Part shown: positions 9,165-19,077 of the stretch, piece after piece
Position numbering within the stretch: the first letter of the stretch is position 1
Layout of the letters: each line of letters opens with the position of its first letter
NCBI RefSeq assembly: GCF_008386635.1
Contig: NZ_VUOE01000001.1
Span: 2,099,857 to 2,163,856, forward strand
Direction of reading: 5' to 3'
DNA: 64,000 nt
Source of the DNA: Maribacter flavus
GTDB lineage: Bacteria > Bacteroidota > Bacteroidia > Flavobacteriales > Flavobacteriaceae
Translations under genes and position numbers: made by a program
The notes under the pieces: model-generated
Seen by the model: the letters and a program-made list of their open reading frames with translations, nothing else
What the model was told of the DNA's origin: nothing
Databases searched by the model: none

Positions 9165-9975
9165 TTGATTCCGTTTCTTCCTGAAGTTCCAAAATTTCCT
9201 CCCTGTTCAGGTTTTTTATTATATAGACATTGTTGATATTGGTCATGTCATTAAAGAGGGAAACATCTATGCGATAAAAGTTCTTGGAGGTGTCCAAGTC
9301 GAATTTTTTTATAATCCCAATGGGAATATTTTCGGGGAAAATACTGCTCATAGCCCCTGTTACAATCGTGTCTCCAATGGTGAGCTGAACCAATCTTGGA
9401 ATATCAATAAGCTGCACCGTGTTATAGTCCTTGGAATCCCATATCAAGGAACCAAAGTGGTTGGAATTTTTGATTTTGGCATTGATGTTGGATTTTTCGT
9501 TCAGGATGCTCTGAACTGTAGAAAATCCGTTGGATGTATTTTCTACGATACCAAGTATCCCTCTGGTAGTGATAACACCCATATCCTGTTCCACGCTATC
9601 CTTCCTGCCTTTGTTTATGGTAATGTAGTTACGTTGGTCAGCATAGCTGTTCTTTATAACCCTTCCACGTACTACCAAATAATTACGCTCCAAGGAATCC
9701 AAAGGTTGGATGGCTTCGGGTTTTTTGTTGTAAAGCTGATAACGCAATCGCTGGTTTTCCCGTAAAAGCCTCTCGTTTTCCTCCCTTAGGCCAAAATATG
9801 AGGTTGTGTTATCAAAAAAAGCGTAGATGGTGCCCGAAACGTAATTGGCAGAGTTCAGAAACCGGGATTGATGATAGGAATGGGACTGAAACGTAAAAAC
9901 TAGGGAAATGAATAGCAACAAAAGGTATAACAGGAATATCTTATACCGAATCAGAAAATTTATAATCTGTTGCAT
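9154..9975 (-). CDS. mreC: Rod shape-determining protein MreC
   Basis: A 273-residue protein with a membrane anchor at about residues 9-28, a short coiled coil (REENERLLRENQRLRYQL, about 62-80) and a beta-rich periplasmic domain with the family segments GRVIKNS, NKGRKDSV and GVITTRGILGIVE. MreC scaffolds the elongasome and activates PBP2. It is second in the mreB operon, 39 bases after the mreB stop. The C-terminal end is acidic (LELQEETESNDQ). Confidence 0.92.
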   Translation of the reverse strand: MQQIINFLIRYKIFLLYLLLLFISLVFTFQSHSYHQSRFLNSANYVSGTIYAFFDNTTSYFGLREENERLLRENQRLRYQLYNKKPEAIQPLDSLERNYLVVRGRVIKNSYADQRNYITINKGRKDSVEQDMGVITTRGILGIVENTSNGFSTVQSILNEKSNINAKIKNSNHFGSLIWDSKDYNTVQLIDIPRLVQLTIGDTIVTGAMSSIFPENIPIGIIKKFDLDTSKNFYRIDVSLFNDMTNINNVYIIKNLNREEILELQEETESNDQ

Positions 9976-10014
9976 TCACTTCTAAATTTTCACTTAAGGA
10001 TTCTATATTGGTAA

Positions 10015-11043
10015 TTACTTTATCAATATGCTCTTATATCTTTCCAGGTTTTTAAGGGCGATACCAGTTCCGCGAACTACTGCCCGTAGTGGATCTTCTG
10101 CGATGTACACGGGCAAATCGGTCTTTTGTGAAAGTCTTCTGTCCAATCCTCGCAACATAGACCCGCCACCGGCCAAGTAAATTCCCGTATTGTAGATGTC
10201 GGCCGCCAATTCCGGTGGTGTTTGGGATAAGGTTTCCATGACCGCATCCTCCACCCTTAAAATGGACTTGTCCAAGGCCTTGGCAATTTCCCGATAGGAT
10301 ATTTGTACCTGTTTTGGTTTCCCGGTCAAAAGGTCCCTTCCCTGTACGGATTTTTCCTCAGGGGGAGATTGAAGGTCTTCCGTTGCCGAACCGATTTCAA
10401 TTTTTATGGCCTCCGCCGTACTTTCGCCCACATATAGGTTATGTTGGGTTCGCATATAATAGATAATGTCATTGGTGAAAACGTCACCTGCAATCTTTAC
10501 GGATTTATCACAAACGATACCACCCAAAGCAATGACTGCAATCTCTGTGGTACCCCCACCTATATCCACGATCATATTGCCCTTTGGCTGCATAATGTCC
10601 AAGCCGATACCTATGGCCGCAGCCATAGGTTCATGTATTAAATAAACCTCTTTTCCGTTCACCCTTTCCGCAGACTCCTTTACGGCCCGCATCTCAACCT
10701 CCGTAATGCCTGATGGTATACAAATGACCATTCTTAGGGCAGGTGGGAACCATTTTTTCTTAAGTGCCGGAATGTTCTTTATGAACATATTGATCATCTT
10801 TTCAGATGCATCAAAATCCGCAATTACACCATCCTTTAAGGGCCTAATGGTCTTTATGTTTTCATGGGTCTTTCCTTGCATCATGTTGGCCTCTTTACCA
10901 ACGGCAATTATTTTTCCACTGATTCTGTCCCTAGCAACGATAGAAGGACTGTCTACCACGACCTTGTCCATGTGGATTATTAAGGTGTTAGCCGTACCTA
11001 AATCGATGGCTATTTCCTCGGTCAAGAAGTCAAAAAATCCCAT
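10015..11043 (-). CDS. mreB: Actin-like cell-shape protein MreB
   Basis: A 342-residue actin-family ATPase. Phosphate 1 motif IAIDLGTANTLI (residues about 11-22), phosphate 2 motif VDIGGGTTEIAVI (about 160), adenosine motif GIYLAGGGSMLRGL (about 287), and the membrane-associated N-terminus MGFFDFL are visible. It forms antiparallel filaments that guide peptidoglycan synthesis. It heads the mreB-mreC-mreD-pbp2-rodA operon, 56 bases after purH in the same direction. Confidence 0.97.
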   Translation of the reverse strand: MGFFDFLTEEIAIDLGTANTLIIHMDKVVVDSPSIVARDRISGKIIAVGKEANMMQGKTHENIKTIRPLKDGVIADFDASEKMINMFIKNIPALKKKWFPPALRMVICIPSGITEVEMRAVKESAERVNGKEVYLIHEPMAAAIGIGLDIMQPKGNMIVDIGGGTTEIAVIALGGIVCDKSVKIAGDVFTNDIIYYMRTQHNLYVGESTAEAIKIEIGSATEDLQSPPEEKSVQGRDLLTGKPKQVQISYREIAKALDKSILRVEDAVMETLSQTPPELAADIYNTGIYLAGGGSMLRGLDRRLSQKTDLPVYIAEDPLRAVVRGTGIALKNLERYKSILIK

Positions 11044-11085
11044 ATAATACTGTTTGGTTATGGATTAGGGGGTGCAATACATCGA

Positions 11086-11093
11086 CAAAAGTA
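11086..11093 (-). promoter_or_regulatory. Candidate -7 element TACTTTTG upstream of mreB
   Basis: The minus-strand octamer matches TAnnTTTG, 42 bases before the mreB ATG and within the short purH-mreB gap. A clear -33 TTG was not seen, so this is only suggestive of an internal promoter for the shape operon. Confidence 0.35.
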
Positions 11094-11099
11094 GTAAAA

Positions 11100-12632
11100 T
11101 TAATGCTTAAAATGACGTGTGCCGGTCATCACCATTGAAATTCCATTTTGGTTGCAATAATCGATACTTAGTTGGTCTTTGATTGAACCACCTGGCTGTA
11201 TTACGCTGGTAATACCAGCTTTGTCCGCTATCTCCACACAATCTGGAAACGGGAAGAAAGCGTCACTGGCCATAACGGCTCCCTTTAAGTCGAAATTAAA
11301 GGAGTTTGCCTTGTGAATGGCCTGGTTTAGGGCATCCACCCTAGAGGTCTGGCCCGTTCCGCTAGCACATAGCTGTTTGTTCTTGGCCAAAACAATCGTG
11401 TTCGACTTTGTGTGTTTGCAGATTTTGGAGGCGAACAAAAGGTCTTCAAGTTCCCTTTCGCTCGGTTTTGAGTGGGTAGCGTTTGTCAAATCAGATACTG
11501 TATCGGTTTTATGGTCCTTTTCCTGAAGTAGAATACCGTTCAAGCATGTTCGCACTTGCATTTCAGGCATGCCTACCTCGTTCTGTACTAAAATGATTCG
11601 GTTCTTCTTTCCTTTCAGTATTTCCAAAGCATCCTCAACATAGCCTGGCGCAATCACAACTTCGCAAAACAGTTCATGGATTTCCTCCGCAGTATCCTTG
11701 TCTATTTTTTGGTTGCTTATCAATACACCGCCAAAAGCGGAAACCGGATCTCCGGCCAATGCATCGATATAAGCTTGGTGCAAGGTCTCTCGTTGTGCCA
11801 ATCCACAGGCATTGTTATGCTTTAAAATAGCGAAGGTTGGGGCCTCGTTCTTAAACTCGAGTATCAAGTTTACCGCTGCATCCACATCCAGCAGGTTGTT
11901 ATAGGAAAGTTCCTTGCCATGCAACTGGGAGAACATGGCATCAAAATCTCCAAAGAAGAATCCTTTTTGATGTGGGTTTTCTCCGTAGCGTAATACCTTC
12001 CCTTGTGTTTCGCTCACTTTTAATGCTGCAATATGATGGTTCTTGTTGAAATAGTTGAAAATAGCGGAATCATAATGGGAAGAAACATTGAACGACTTCG
12101 CTGCGAATTTTTTCCGATCTCCCAAAGTAGTGGCTCCTTCATTTTTGGATATGATTTCCAAAAACTCGGCATAATCCTCCATGGAAGAAACACATATTAC
12201 GTCCTTATAGTTTTTGGCAGCCGCTCTGATCAATGAGATACCTCCAATGTCAATTTTTTCAATGATATCTTGTTCCGATGCGCCACTGGCCACCGTTTTT
12301 TCAAAGGGATACAGGTCCACGATTACGATATCCAATTGGGGAATTTCATATTCCTTCAGTTGTGCCACGTCGCTTGCATTGTCCTGTCTATTGAGAATCC
12401 CACCAAAAACCTTGGGGTGCAGGGTTTTGACCCTTCCGCCTAATATGGAAGGATAGCTCGTCACGTCCTCAACGGGTATGACATCGATTCCCAAATCCTT
12501 TATGAACTTTTCGGTTCCTCCCGTGGAATATATGGTAATACCAAGTTCTTGAAATTTTCTCACGATAGGTTCCAGACCATCTTTGTGGAATACTGAAATT
12601 AAGGCCGAGGAGGCTTTTTTTGAGCGACTCAT
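11100..12632 (-). CDS. purH: Bifunctional AICAR transformylase / IMP cyclohydrolase
   Basis: A 510-residue protein. The N-terminal MGS-like IMP cyclohydrolase domain (about 1-140) shows STGGTEKFI, GGRVKTLHPKVFGGIL and the IDIGG segment; the C-terminal AICAR transformylase domain shows YGENPHQ, the LKHNNACG catalytic segment and SDAFFPFPD. It catalyses the last two steps of purine biosynthesis, from AICAR to IMP with 10-formyltetrahydrofolate. Length is slightly below the E. coli enzyme, as usual in Bacteroidota. It lies upstream of mreB in the same direction. Confidence 0.97.
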   Translation of the reverse strand: MSRSKKASSALISVFHKDGLEPIVRKFQELGITIYSTGGTEKFIKDLGIDVIPVEDVTSYPSILGGRVKTLHPKVFGGILNRQDNASDVAQLKEYEIPQLDIVIVDLYPFEKTVASGASEQDIIEKIDIGGISLIRAAAKNYKDVICVSSMEDYAEFLEIISKNEGATTLGDRKKFAAKSFNVSSHYDSAIFNYFNKNHHIAALKVSETQGKVLRYGENPHQKGFFFGDFDAMFSQLHGKELSYNNLLDVDAAVNLILEFKNEAPTFAILKHNNACGLAQRETLHQAYIDALAGDPVSAFGGVLISNQKIDKDTAEEIHELFCEVVIAPGYVEDALEILKGKKNRIILVQNEVGMPEMQVRTCLNGILLQEKDHKTDTVSDLTNATHSKPSERELEDLLFASKICKHTKSNTIVLAKNKQLCASGTGQTSRVDALNQAIHKANSFNFDLKGAVMASDAFFPFPDCVEIADKAGITSVIQPGGSIKDQLSIDYCNQNGISMVMTGTRHFKH

Positions 12633-12663
12633 TATAGGATACTTATGGGTTTGATTAAGGCAA

Positions 12664-12671
12664 CAAAAGTA
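12664..12671 (-). promoter_or_regulatory. Candidate -7 element TACTTTTG for purH
   Basis: Exact match to TAnnTTTG on the minus strand, 31 bases before the purH ATG at 12632. A TTG lies upstream but too far for the usual -33 spacing. Confidence 0.4.
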
Positions 12672-12723
12672 CCCTTTTTAGGAGTAAAAAGAGGTCGAGT
12701 TTATCAACAAAAAAAGGAAAGTT

Positions 12724-13173
12724 TTAAAGAATTTTAGCGACCTCCCCGTTCACGAATTCCAAAAACCGTTCATCATCTTCGGTGAAGGGATCCAAGGTAT
12801 TGGAATCTATATCGATTTGCCCAATATTTTTACCGTTGACGAACAAGGGTACAACGATTTCTGATTTGACGGTGATGCTGCAGGCGATGTAATTGTCCTG
12901 GGCCTTTACATCGGGTACCACAAAGTTTTGGTTGCTTACTGCCACCTGTCCACAAATGCCCTTTCCAAAAGGAATGACAGTATGGTCCGTAGGTGCACCT
13001 GCATAGGGCCCCAACTTTAATTCCTCTTTATCACCGTTCTTAAAATAAAAACCCACCCAATCATAATGTGTTACTTCTTTTTTTAGTAGTTCGCACACTT
13101 CCTGAAGTTTTGCATCCACATCATTCTTGGATTTTAAAATTGATAGGACCTTGGGTTGTAAAGAAGTAAACAT
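12724..13173 (-). CDS. GAF-domain protein of the free methionine-(R)-sulfoxide reductase family
   Basis: A single GAF domain of 149 residues. The segments VGFYF, IPFGKGICGQVA, VVPDV, YIACS and SEIVVPL follow the fRMsr family closely. Cys74 (GICG) and Cys98 (IACS) occupy the positions of E. coli YebR Cys94 and Cys118 (same 24-residue spacing); Cys118 is the catalytic one there. The third family cysteine (YebR Cys84), ten residues before GICG, is His64 here. The protein may still reduce free Met-R-sulfoxide with a different disulfide route, or may be a sensor or binding protein. It is transcribed alone. Confidence 0.75.
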   Translation of the reverse strand: MFTSLQPKVLSILKSKNDVDAKLQEVCELLKKEVTHYDWVGFYFKNGDKEELKLGPYAGAPTDHTVIPFGKGICGQVAVSNQNFVVPDVKAQDNYIACSITVKSEIVVPLFVNGKNIGQIDIDSNTLDPFTEDDERFLEFVNGEVAKIL

Positions 13174-13395
13174 ATTCGACTTTTTTTGGCAAAATTGGGG
13201 TTAAACAATTAGAAATACAATTGATTTGGCTTAATTTTTTGAAACATTAAAATGTTATATAAATAGTAGTAAATCAACATCTTAAAAGTGTTTTTCCGGT
13301 GAGATAAATCAATTTTAGTTAATATTTTCTTAACAAAAATATCATGGATCACAATCTGAAATACATTCGTGTAAATTTCTATAAATTAGATTTCA

Positions 13396-13494
13396 ATGTC
13401 ACAAGCAAAATCAGCTGGTAAGCCAGCTGCAAAGCCTTCACCAGCTAAGGCTGGCAAAAAGGCTGCTCCAAAAGCTGCTCCTAGAAAGAAGTAG
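13396..13494 (+). CDS. 32-residue Lys/Ala/Pro-rich basic peptide
   Basis: A short frame from ATG at 13396 to TAG at 13494 encodes MSQAKSAGKPAAKPSPAKAG and ends KKAAPKAAPRKK. It has ten basic residues and no acidic ones, in a K-x-A-A-P pattern like the tails of histone H1 and of bacterial H1-like DNA-binding proteins. It sits in a 490-base gap, 43 bases before a strong intrinsic terminator in the same direction. The low-complexity composition, the good frame and the dedicated terminator support a real gene. Function is not known; nucleic acid binding is an inference from charge. Confidence 0.6.
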   Translation: MSQAKSAGKPAAKPSPAKAGKKAAPKAAPRKK

Positions 13495-13537
13495 TCGTGT
13501 TCGGACCTATGGGATAGGCCCTTACCTTTGGAAAAAG

Positions 13538-13575
13538 AAACCACCTTCTGTAAAGAAAGAAGGTGGTTTTTTTAT
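13538..13575 (+). terminator. Intrinsic terminator after the basic peptide gene
   Basis: A perfect 12-bp stem, AAACCACCTTCT paired with AGAAGGTGGTTT, with an 8-base loop and a run of T. It is 43 bases after the peptide stop and oriented for the plus strand. Confidence 0.88.
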
Positions 13576-13591
13576 GGCTTAGAAACAAAGA

Positions 13592-13628
13592 AGCCGTTCA
13601 AAACTTAGCTTTTTGAACGGCTTTTTTT
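13592..13628. terminator. Second terminator in the gap before groEL
   Basis: A perfect 12-bp stem, AGCCGTTCAAAA with TTTTGAACGGCT, followed by seven T on the plus strand; on the minus strand it is followed by TCTTTGTTTCT, so it also serves as the terminator of groEL, whose stop lies at 13665. Confidence 0.8.
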
Positions 13629-13664
13629 GGTTATCTAAGTCCCCTTTTGGGATTTAGGGGCTTA

Positions 13665-15308
<1,644 letters not shown>

Positions 15309-15386
15309 TTAGCTTTTTGATCAAAGGCCATTTGCCTTCAAACCTAATTAAAATATTCTATTAAACTTTCTTTGATTGGGCCAAAG

Positions 15387-15402
15387 GCCAATGGCCATTG
15401 GC
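15387..15402. repeat. Perfect 16-bp palindrome between groES and groEL
   Basis: GCCAATGGCCATTGGC reads the same on both strands and lies 11 bases after the groES stop. A copy of its flank, CAAAGGCCA, occurs at 15322-15330 and again at 15382-15390. It could form a small hairpin in the bicistronic message or be a protein site; there is no T-run for termination. Confidence 0.5.
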
Positions 15403-15413
15403 GAGGGTGTCAT

Positions 15414-15692
15414 TTATATGATCGCTAAAATGTCACTTTCGCGCATCATCAAGTAATCGGAACCTTCCAACTTTAATTCGGTACCGGCATACTTTCCATA
15501 AAGAACGGTATCACCAACCTTAACAGTAACTTTTTCGTCCTTGGTACCAGGTCCAACGGCAACTACCTTACCTCTCTGTGGTTTTTCTTTTGCCGTGTCC
15601 GGAATGTATATACCTGACGCAGTTTTTGTTTCAGCTGCCATTGGCTCTATAAGAACTCTATCAGCCAATGGTTTGATATTAATTTTAGCCAT
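15414..15692 (-). CDS. groES: Co-chaperonin GroES
   Basis: A 92-residue protein with the family start ([12 protein letters not shown]), the mobile loop region ([20 protein letters not shown]) and the closing segment ([17 protein letters not shown]). It caps the GroEL chamber. First gene of the groES-groEL pair; secG lies upstream on the same strand but is separated by a terminator. Confidence 0.98.
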   Translation of the reverse strand: MAKINIKPLADRVLIEPMAAETKTASGIYIPDTAKEKPQRGKVVAVGPGTKDEKVTVKVGDTVLYGKYAGTELKLEGSDYLMMRESDILAII

Positions 15693-15782
15693 AATATTAA
15701 AATTTTAAATTGATTTTTTAAGTTTCACACAGTATAGGCAGAAATTATGCCATTACCTAAAAACTGACACATTGTAAAAACA

Positions 15783-15814
15783 AAAATGCCAGCTTGTCAC
15801 AAAGCTGGCATTTT
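15783..15814 (-). terminator. Intrinsic terminator of the secG transcript, upstream of groES
   Basis: A perfect 13-bp stem, AAAATGCCAGCTT with AAGCTGGCATTTT, and a six-base loop. On the minus strand it is followed by TTTTTGTTTTT. It separates secG (stop at 15837) from groES. Confidence 0.88.
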
Positions 15815-15836
15815 ATATCTATTTTTTGAGTCTTGA

Positions 15837-16196
15837 TTACAAGCTGTCGTTTGCTGCAGGCTCATTTGTGGCAGGTGGGGTAACTTCCTCCGGCAATGTC
15901 TCCGGAACGGTAGTCTCAAAATCATCGCCCTGTAACAATTTGGAATCAGCATCGCCAAAGTTTCCTTTTAGGGCAATGTTGGAAGCCAAAATCAATACCA
16001 CCAGCAAGCCGGCCAACGTCCAGGTGCTCTTGTCCAAAAAGTCACCGGTCTTCTTTACGCCTCCCACAACTTGATTTCCACCACCACCAAAAGAAGACGA
16101 TAACCCTCCACCTTTGGGATTCTGTACCATAATTACCAATACCAATAAAAAGCAAACTATGATAATCAGTATCAGGAATATTGAAAATGTACTCAT
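15837..16196 (-). CDS. secG: Preprotein translocase subunit SecG
   Basis: A 119-residue protein with a first membrane segment at residues 3-24, the conserved VQNPKGGGLSSSFGGG loop (about 25-42), a second membrane segment (about 56-73) and an acidic, T/P-rich tail typical of Bacteroidota SecG. It is an accessory subunit of the SecYEG channel. It is five bases after the TPR-type protein gene on the same strand. Confidence 0.93.
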   Translation of the reverse strand: MSTFSIFLILIIIVCFLLVLVIMVQNPKGGGLSSSFGGGGNQVVGGVKKTGDFLDKSTWTLAGLLVVLILASNIALKGNFGDADSKLLQGDDFETTVPETLPEEVTPPATNEPAANDSL

Positions 16197-16201
16197 TATA
16201 A

Positions 16202-17104
16202 TTACTTGTTTTCTTGTTGAATTTTTTGCACCGATTTTATTCGGTCTGCAAAGAAACCACTTTTTTCCGGATATTTCAAACTTAAAATTTTGTAGGCCTG
16301 TATGGCTTTTTTGTATTTTTTTTGCTCCAGATAGACCCTTGCCAAAGTCTCCGTCATCAATTCATTTTTGTCGATTTTGATGGAGTCCTTGGGATTGAAG
16401 GTTGTCTTGATATTTTCCTTGGGAACTATTTTTGGATTCTCCGCAATGAACTTATCGATGCGTGCGAATTTATGTTTTTTAGGGTCGGTTTTTTTGGCGG
16501 GCTTTTCCTGTGTAGTTTCTTTTGATTGTTCCTTTTCTTTGGACGTTCCTACTCTTTCTTCCCTGTCGATTTTTTTCTTGGAAGCTAATTGAAGCCATTC
16601 CGTAAAGGAATATTTTTCCTTTTTGTCAAAGTCAAGTGGCTTGCCCATGTCCAAGGACTTGGCCTCTTTTTTTAGTTCTTCTGAGGGTTCCTTGGTGGTG
16701 AAAATATCGGGGTCTAAAATGTGTTCCGCGTCATGGATATCCTGTGGTAAGGGTTTATCTTCTGATTCTTCGATCAGTTGTTTTTCATTTTTGGATATAA
16801 CAGGCAGTTCATAAGACGCTTCATTTTCGGCAGCCTCCTTGGGGGTAGGCGCATCATAGTTTAGGAAGTCCTTAGAGGTTATAAAGTCAAAAAGTACGTC
16901 CCTATTCGCAGTATAAGCCGCCGTAATCTTTAAGTTCTTATTGTATTTGTAACTGTTGAGGTTTTTTAACCCCTTTAAATGCAGTGCCCTGGCCGCCTGA
17001 AAATACGGATATTCCGCAATGATATCTTCCAATTGCTTGGTCTGCAACGGGTCCACAACTTTGTTGGGATGCTCAAGGAAATATGTAAAATCCGTAATTG
17101 TCAT
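16202..17104 (-). CDS. TPR-like protein of unknown role between lptE and secG
   Basis: A 300-residue protein, unrecognised beyond a single C-terminal tetratricopeptide-like motif (LARVYLEQKKYKKAIQAYKI, about 258-277). The N-terminal part (TDFTYFLEHPNKV, QLEDIIAEYPYFQAAR) is helical; the middle (about 90-240) is charged, rich in Lys, Glu and Asp, and probably disordered. No signal peptide. ATG at 17104 is preferred to an upstream TTG at 17113. The first base after lptE overlaps its stop region, so it belongs to the lptE-TPR-secG run. A link to envelope biogenesis is inferred from position only. Confidence 0.75.
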   Translation of the reverse strand: MTITDFTYFLEHPNKVVDPLQTKQLEDIIAEYPYFQAARALHLKGLKNLNSYKYNKNLKITAAYTANRDVLFDFITSKDFLNYDAPTPKEAAENEASYELPVISKNEKQLIEESEDKPLPQDIHDAEHILDPDIFTTKEPSEELKKEAKSLDMGKPLDFDKKEKYSFTEWLQLASKKKIDREERVGTSKEKEQSKETTQEKPAKKTDPKKHKFARIDKFIAENPKIVPKENIKTTFNPKDSIKIDKNELMTETLARVYLEQKKYKKAIQAYKILSLKYPEKSGFFADRIKSVQKIQQENK

Positions 17105-17106
17105 GG

Positions 17107-17628
17107 TTACCAATCTGCCAAGGAAGCGTTAAAAATATCTTGGGTGATACGTTCAAAAATGACTTCGTGAGCTTCGTCCTTTACCGCAGCTAACTGTACG
17201 TTGGCGGGATAGTCATAAAAAAAGGAAAAACTCTGGTCAAAATCCGCATCGGGATTGTTCCTGTTGTAAAATCTTGCTTTCACCCTTATGGAAAGTCGGT
17301 TTTGGGCCGCGGTCTGTTGCGCCGTGGCCGCCATGGGCGAAATTCGATATTCCGTTATCTCACCTTCGTACAATAAATCGGCATTCCCATTGTTCACCAG
17401 ATCCAAACTCGACTGATCCAATATCCTATTCTGTAAGGCCTGGGTGAAATCCCGGTCCATTCCGGGCTCAAATATGGAACCTGGACTTTGCGTGGCATAA
17501 TTCTGAAAATAGTTTACCTGAAAGGTTTCCGCGTCTATGGGTCCTGCCCCCGTGAAATTATAAATACCACAGCTGCTCGCCAAAAAGAAGGGCAGTAGGA
17601 GCCAAATTAATTTTTTAAGTGTGTCCAA
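17107..17628 (-). CDS. lptE: LPS-assembly lipoprotein LptE
   Basis: A 173-residue lipoprotein with signal DTLKKLIWLLLPFFLASSC (lipobox Cys20) followed by GIYNFTGA, the pattern of Bacteroidota LptE (DUF-type SCGxYxFTG). LptE plugs the LptD barrel in the outer membrane during LPS insertion. No ATG exists at the right place; translation most likely begins with TTG at 17628, since an in-frame stop lies a few codons upstream. It lies between the sigma-54 activator gene and the TPR protein gene. Confidence 0.82.
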   Translation of the reverse strand: MDTLKKLIWLLLPFFLASSCGIYNFTGAGPIDAETFQVNYFQNYATQSPGSIFEPGMDRDFTQALQNRILDQSSLDLVNNGNADLLYEGEITEYRISPMAATAQQTAAQNRLSIRVKARFYNRNNPDADFDQSFSFFYDYPANVQLAAVKDEAHEVIFERITQDIFNASLADW

Positions 17629-17692
17629 GGTTTTAATTTGTTTCAGGTTTCAGGTTTCCGTTTCTTCGGTCGTTTTTCCTTGCTTTCTCAAA

Positions 17693-18964
17693 TCAAAGAT
17701 CGTATTGCTTTATTTTTCTGTACAAGGTGCGTTCCGATATTCCCAGTTCCGAGGCAGCGGCCTTTCTTTTGCCCCTATTTCTGTCCAGGGACTTTTTGAT
17801 CAGTTCAATTTCCTTTTCCTGTAAAGATAAGGTTTCCTCTTCCTCAATTTCCTCCGCAAAATGATATTTGTCCTCCTGGGGCATAGGAGTGTAGGTCCTT
17901 TCTACCTTGGGCTCCGGAAGACTTAGCACTTCCAGGGAAGAGACTTCCTGTTCCTCTATTTCCTCCTCTTGTTTATCGCCATAGATCTTGCGTATGAGGT
18001 TTTCATTTTCCTTTTGCACTTTTTGGCTGTCATTGTTCTTCAAAAGTTCCATGGTCAACTTTTTAAGGTCGTTGAGATCGCCCTTCATGTCGAACAACAC
18101 TTTGTACAAAATTTCACGTTCATTGCTGAAATCGCTTTCGGACTTTTTATTACTGACAACGGCCGGAAGGTTATTGCCCACATTATGTGGCAGGTAACCA
18201 TGGAGCGTTGCCGCATCTATGGAGCGGTTTTCTTCTAATACGGAGATCTGTTCCGCTATGTTTCTTAGTTGACGGATATTTCCCGGCCATCTATATTTTA
18301 ACAACAAATCTACGGCACTGTCCTCCAAACGGATGGTGGGCATCTTGTATTTTTGTCCAAAATCCGAAGCAAATTTTCGGAACAACAGATGGATATCCTC
18401 CTGCCGTTCCCGCAAGGGAGGAATATTGATTTCCACCGTACTTAACCTGTAATATAGATCTTCCCTAAATTTTTCCTTTTTTATGGCCTCGAACATGTTC
18501 ACATTGGTCGCGGCCACAATACGAACGTTGGTTTTCTGGACTTGGGAGGAACCTACCTTCAAAAATTCGCCATTTTCCAAAACCCGAAGCAGTCTTACTT
18601 GTGTCGTTAAGGGGAGTTCACCAACTTCATCTAGGAAAATGGTACCTCCGTCCGCCACTTCAAAATAACCGCTCCTTGTTTGGGTAGCTCCGGTAAAGGC
18701 GCCCTTTTCGTGTCCGAACAGTTCACTGTCGATCGTACCTTCAGGAATGGCCCCGCAGTTTACGGCGATGTACTTGGCGTGCTTTCTGTGCGAGAGGGAG
18801 TGAATGATTTTGGGAATGGATTCCTTGCCCACACCACTTTCTCCCGTTACCAAAACGGATATATCCGTAGGCGCTACCTGAATAGCCTTCTCAATTGCGC
18901 GGTTCAGTTTAGGGTCCTGACCAATGATTTCAAATCGTTGTTTTATGCTTTGTATGCTTTCCAT
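17693..18964 (-). CDS. Sigma-54-dependent activator (AAA+ and Fis-type HTH), no receiver domain
   Basis: A 423-residue enhancer-binding protein. It starts almost directly with the AAA+ domain: Walker A GESGVGKES (about 41-49), the sigma-54 contact loop GAFTGA (about 88), Walker B DGGTIFLDEVGELP (about 107-120), and a C-terminal Fis-like helix-turn-helix (RKAAASELGISERTLYRKI, about 400-420). There is no N-terminal regulatory domain, so activity must be set by expression or by a partner. The 270-390 linker is acidic and rich in Glu. It lies between miaB and lptE on the same strand; its targets cannot be seen here. Confidence 0.88.
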   Translation of the reverse strand: MESIQSIKQRFEIIGQDPKLNRAIEKAIQVAPTDISVLVTGESGVGKESIPKIIHSLSHRKHAKYIAVNCGAIPEGTIDSELFGHEKGAFTGATQTRSGYFEVADGGTIFLDEVGELPLTTQVRLLRVLENGEFLKVGSSQVQKTNVRIVAATNVNMFEAIKKEKFREDLYYRLSTVEINIPPLRERQEDIHLLFRKFASDFGQKYKMPTIRLEDSAVDLLLKYRWPGNIRQLRNIAEQISVLEENRSIDAATLHGYLPHNVGNNLPAVVSNKKSESDFSNEREILYKVLFDMKGDLNDLKKLTMELLKNNDSQKVQKENENLIRKIYGDKQEEEIEEQEVSSLEVLSLPEPKVERTYTPMPQEDKYHFAEEIEEEETLSLQEKEIELIKKSLDRNRGKRKAAASELGISERTLYRKIKQYDL

Positions 18965-19077
18965 AAACTCGATAATCGAGATTAAAATATTCCGATATTT
19001 CGGTCGGAATAAAACTTGAATTATTTATAGGTTCTCCCTTAGGTTGCCCAGAATACCTTTGCTATTCCGTTTTCAAC

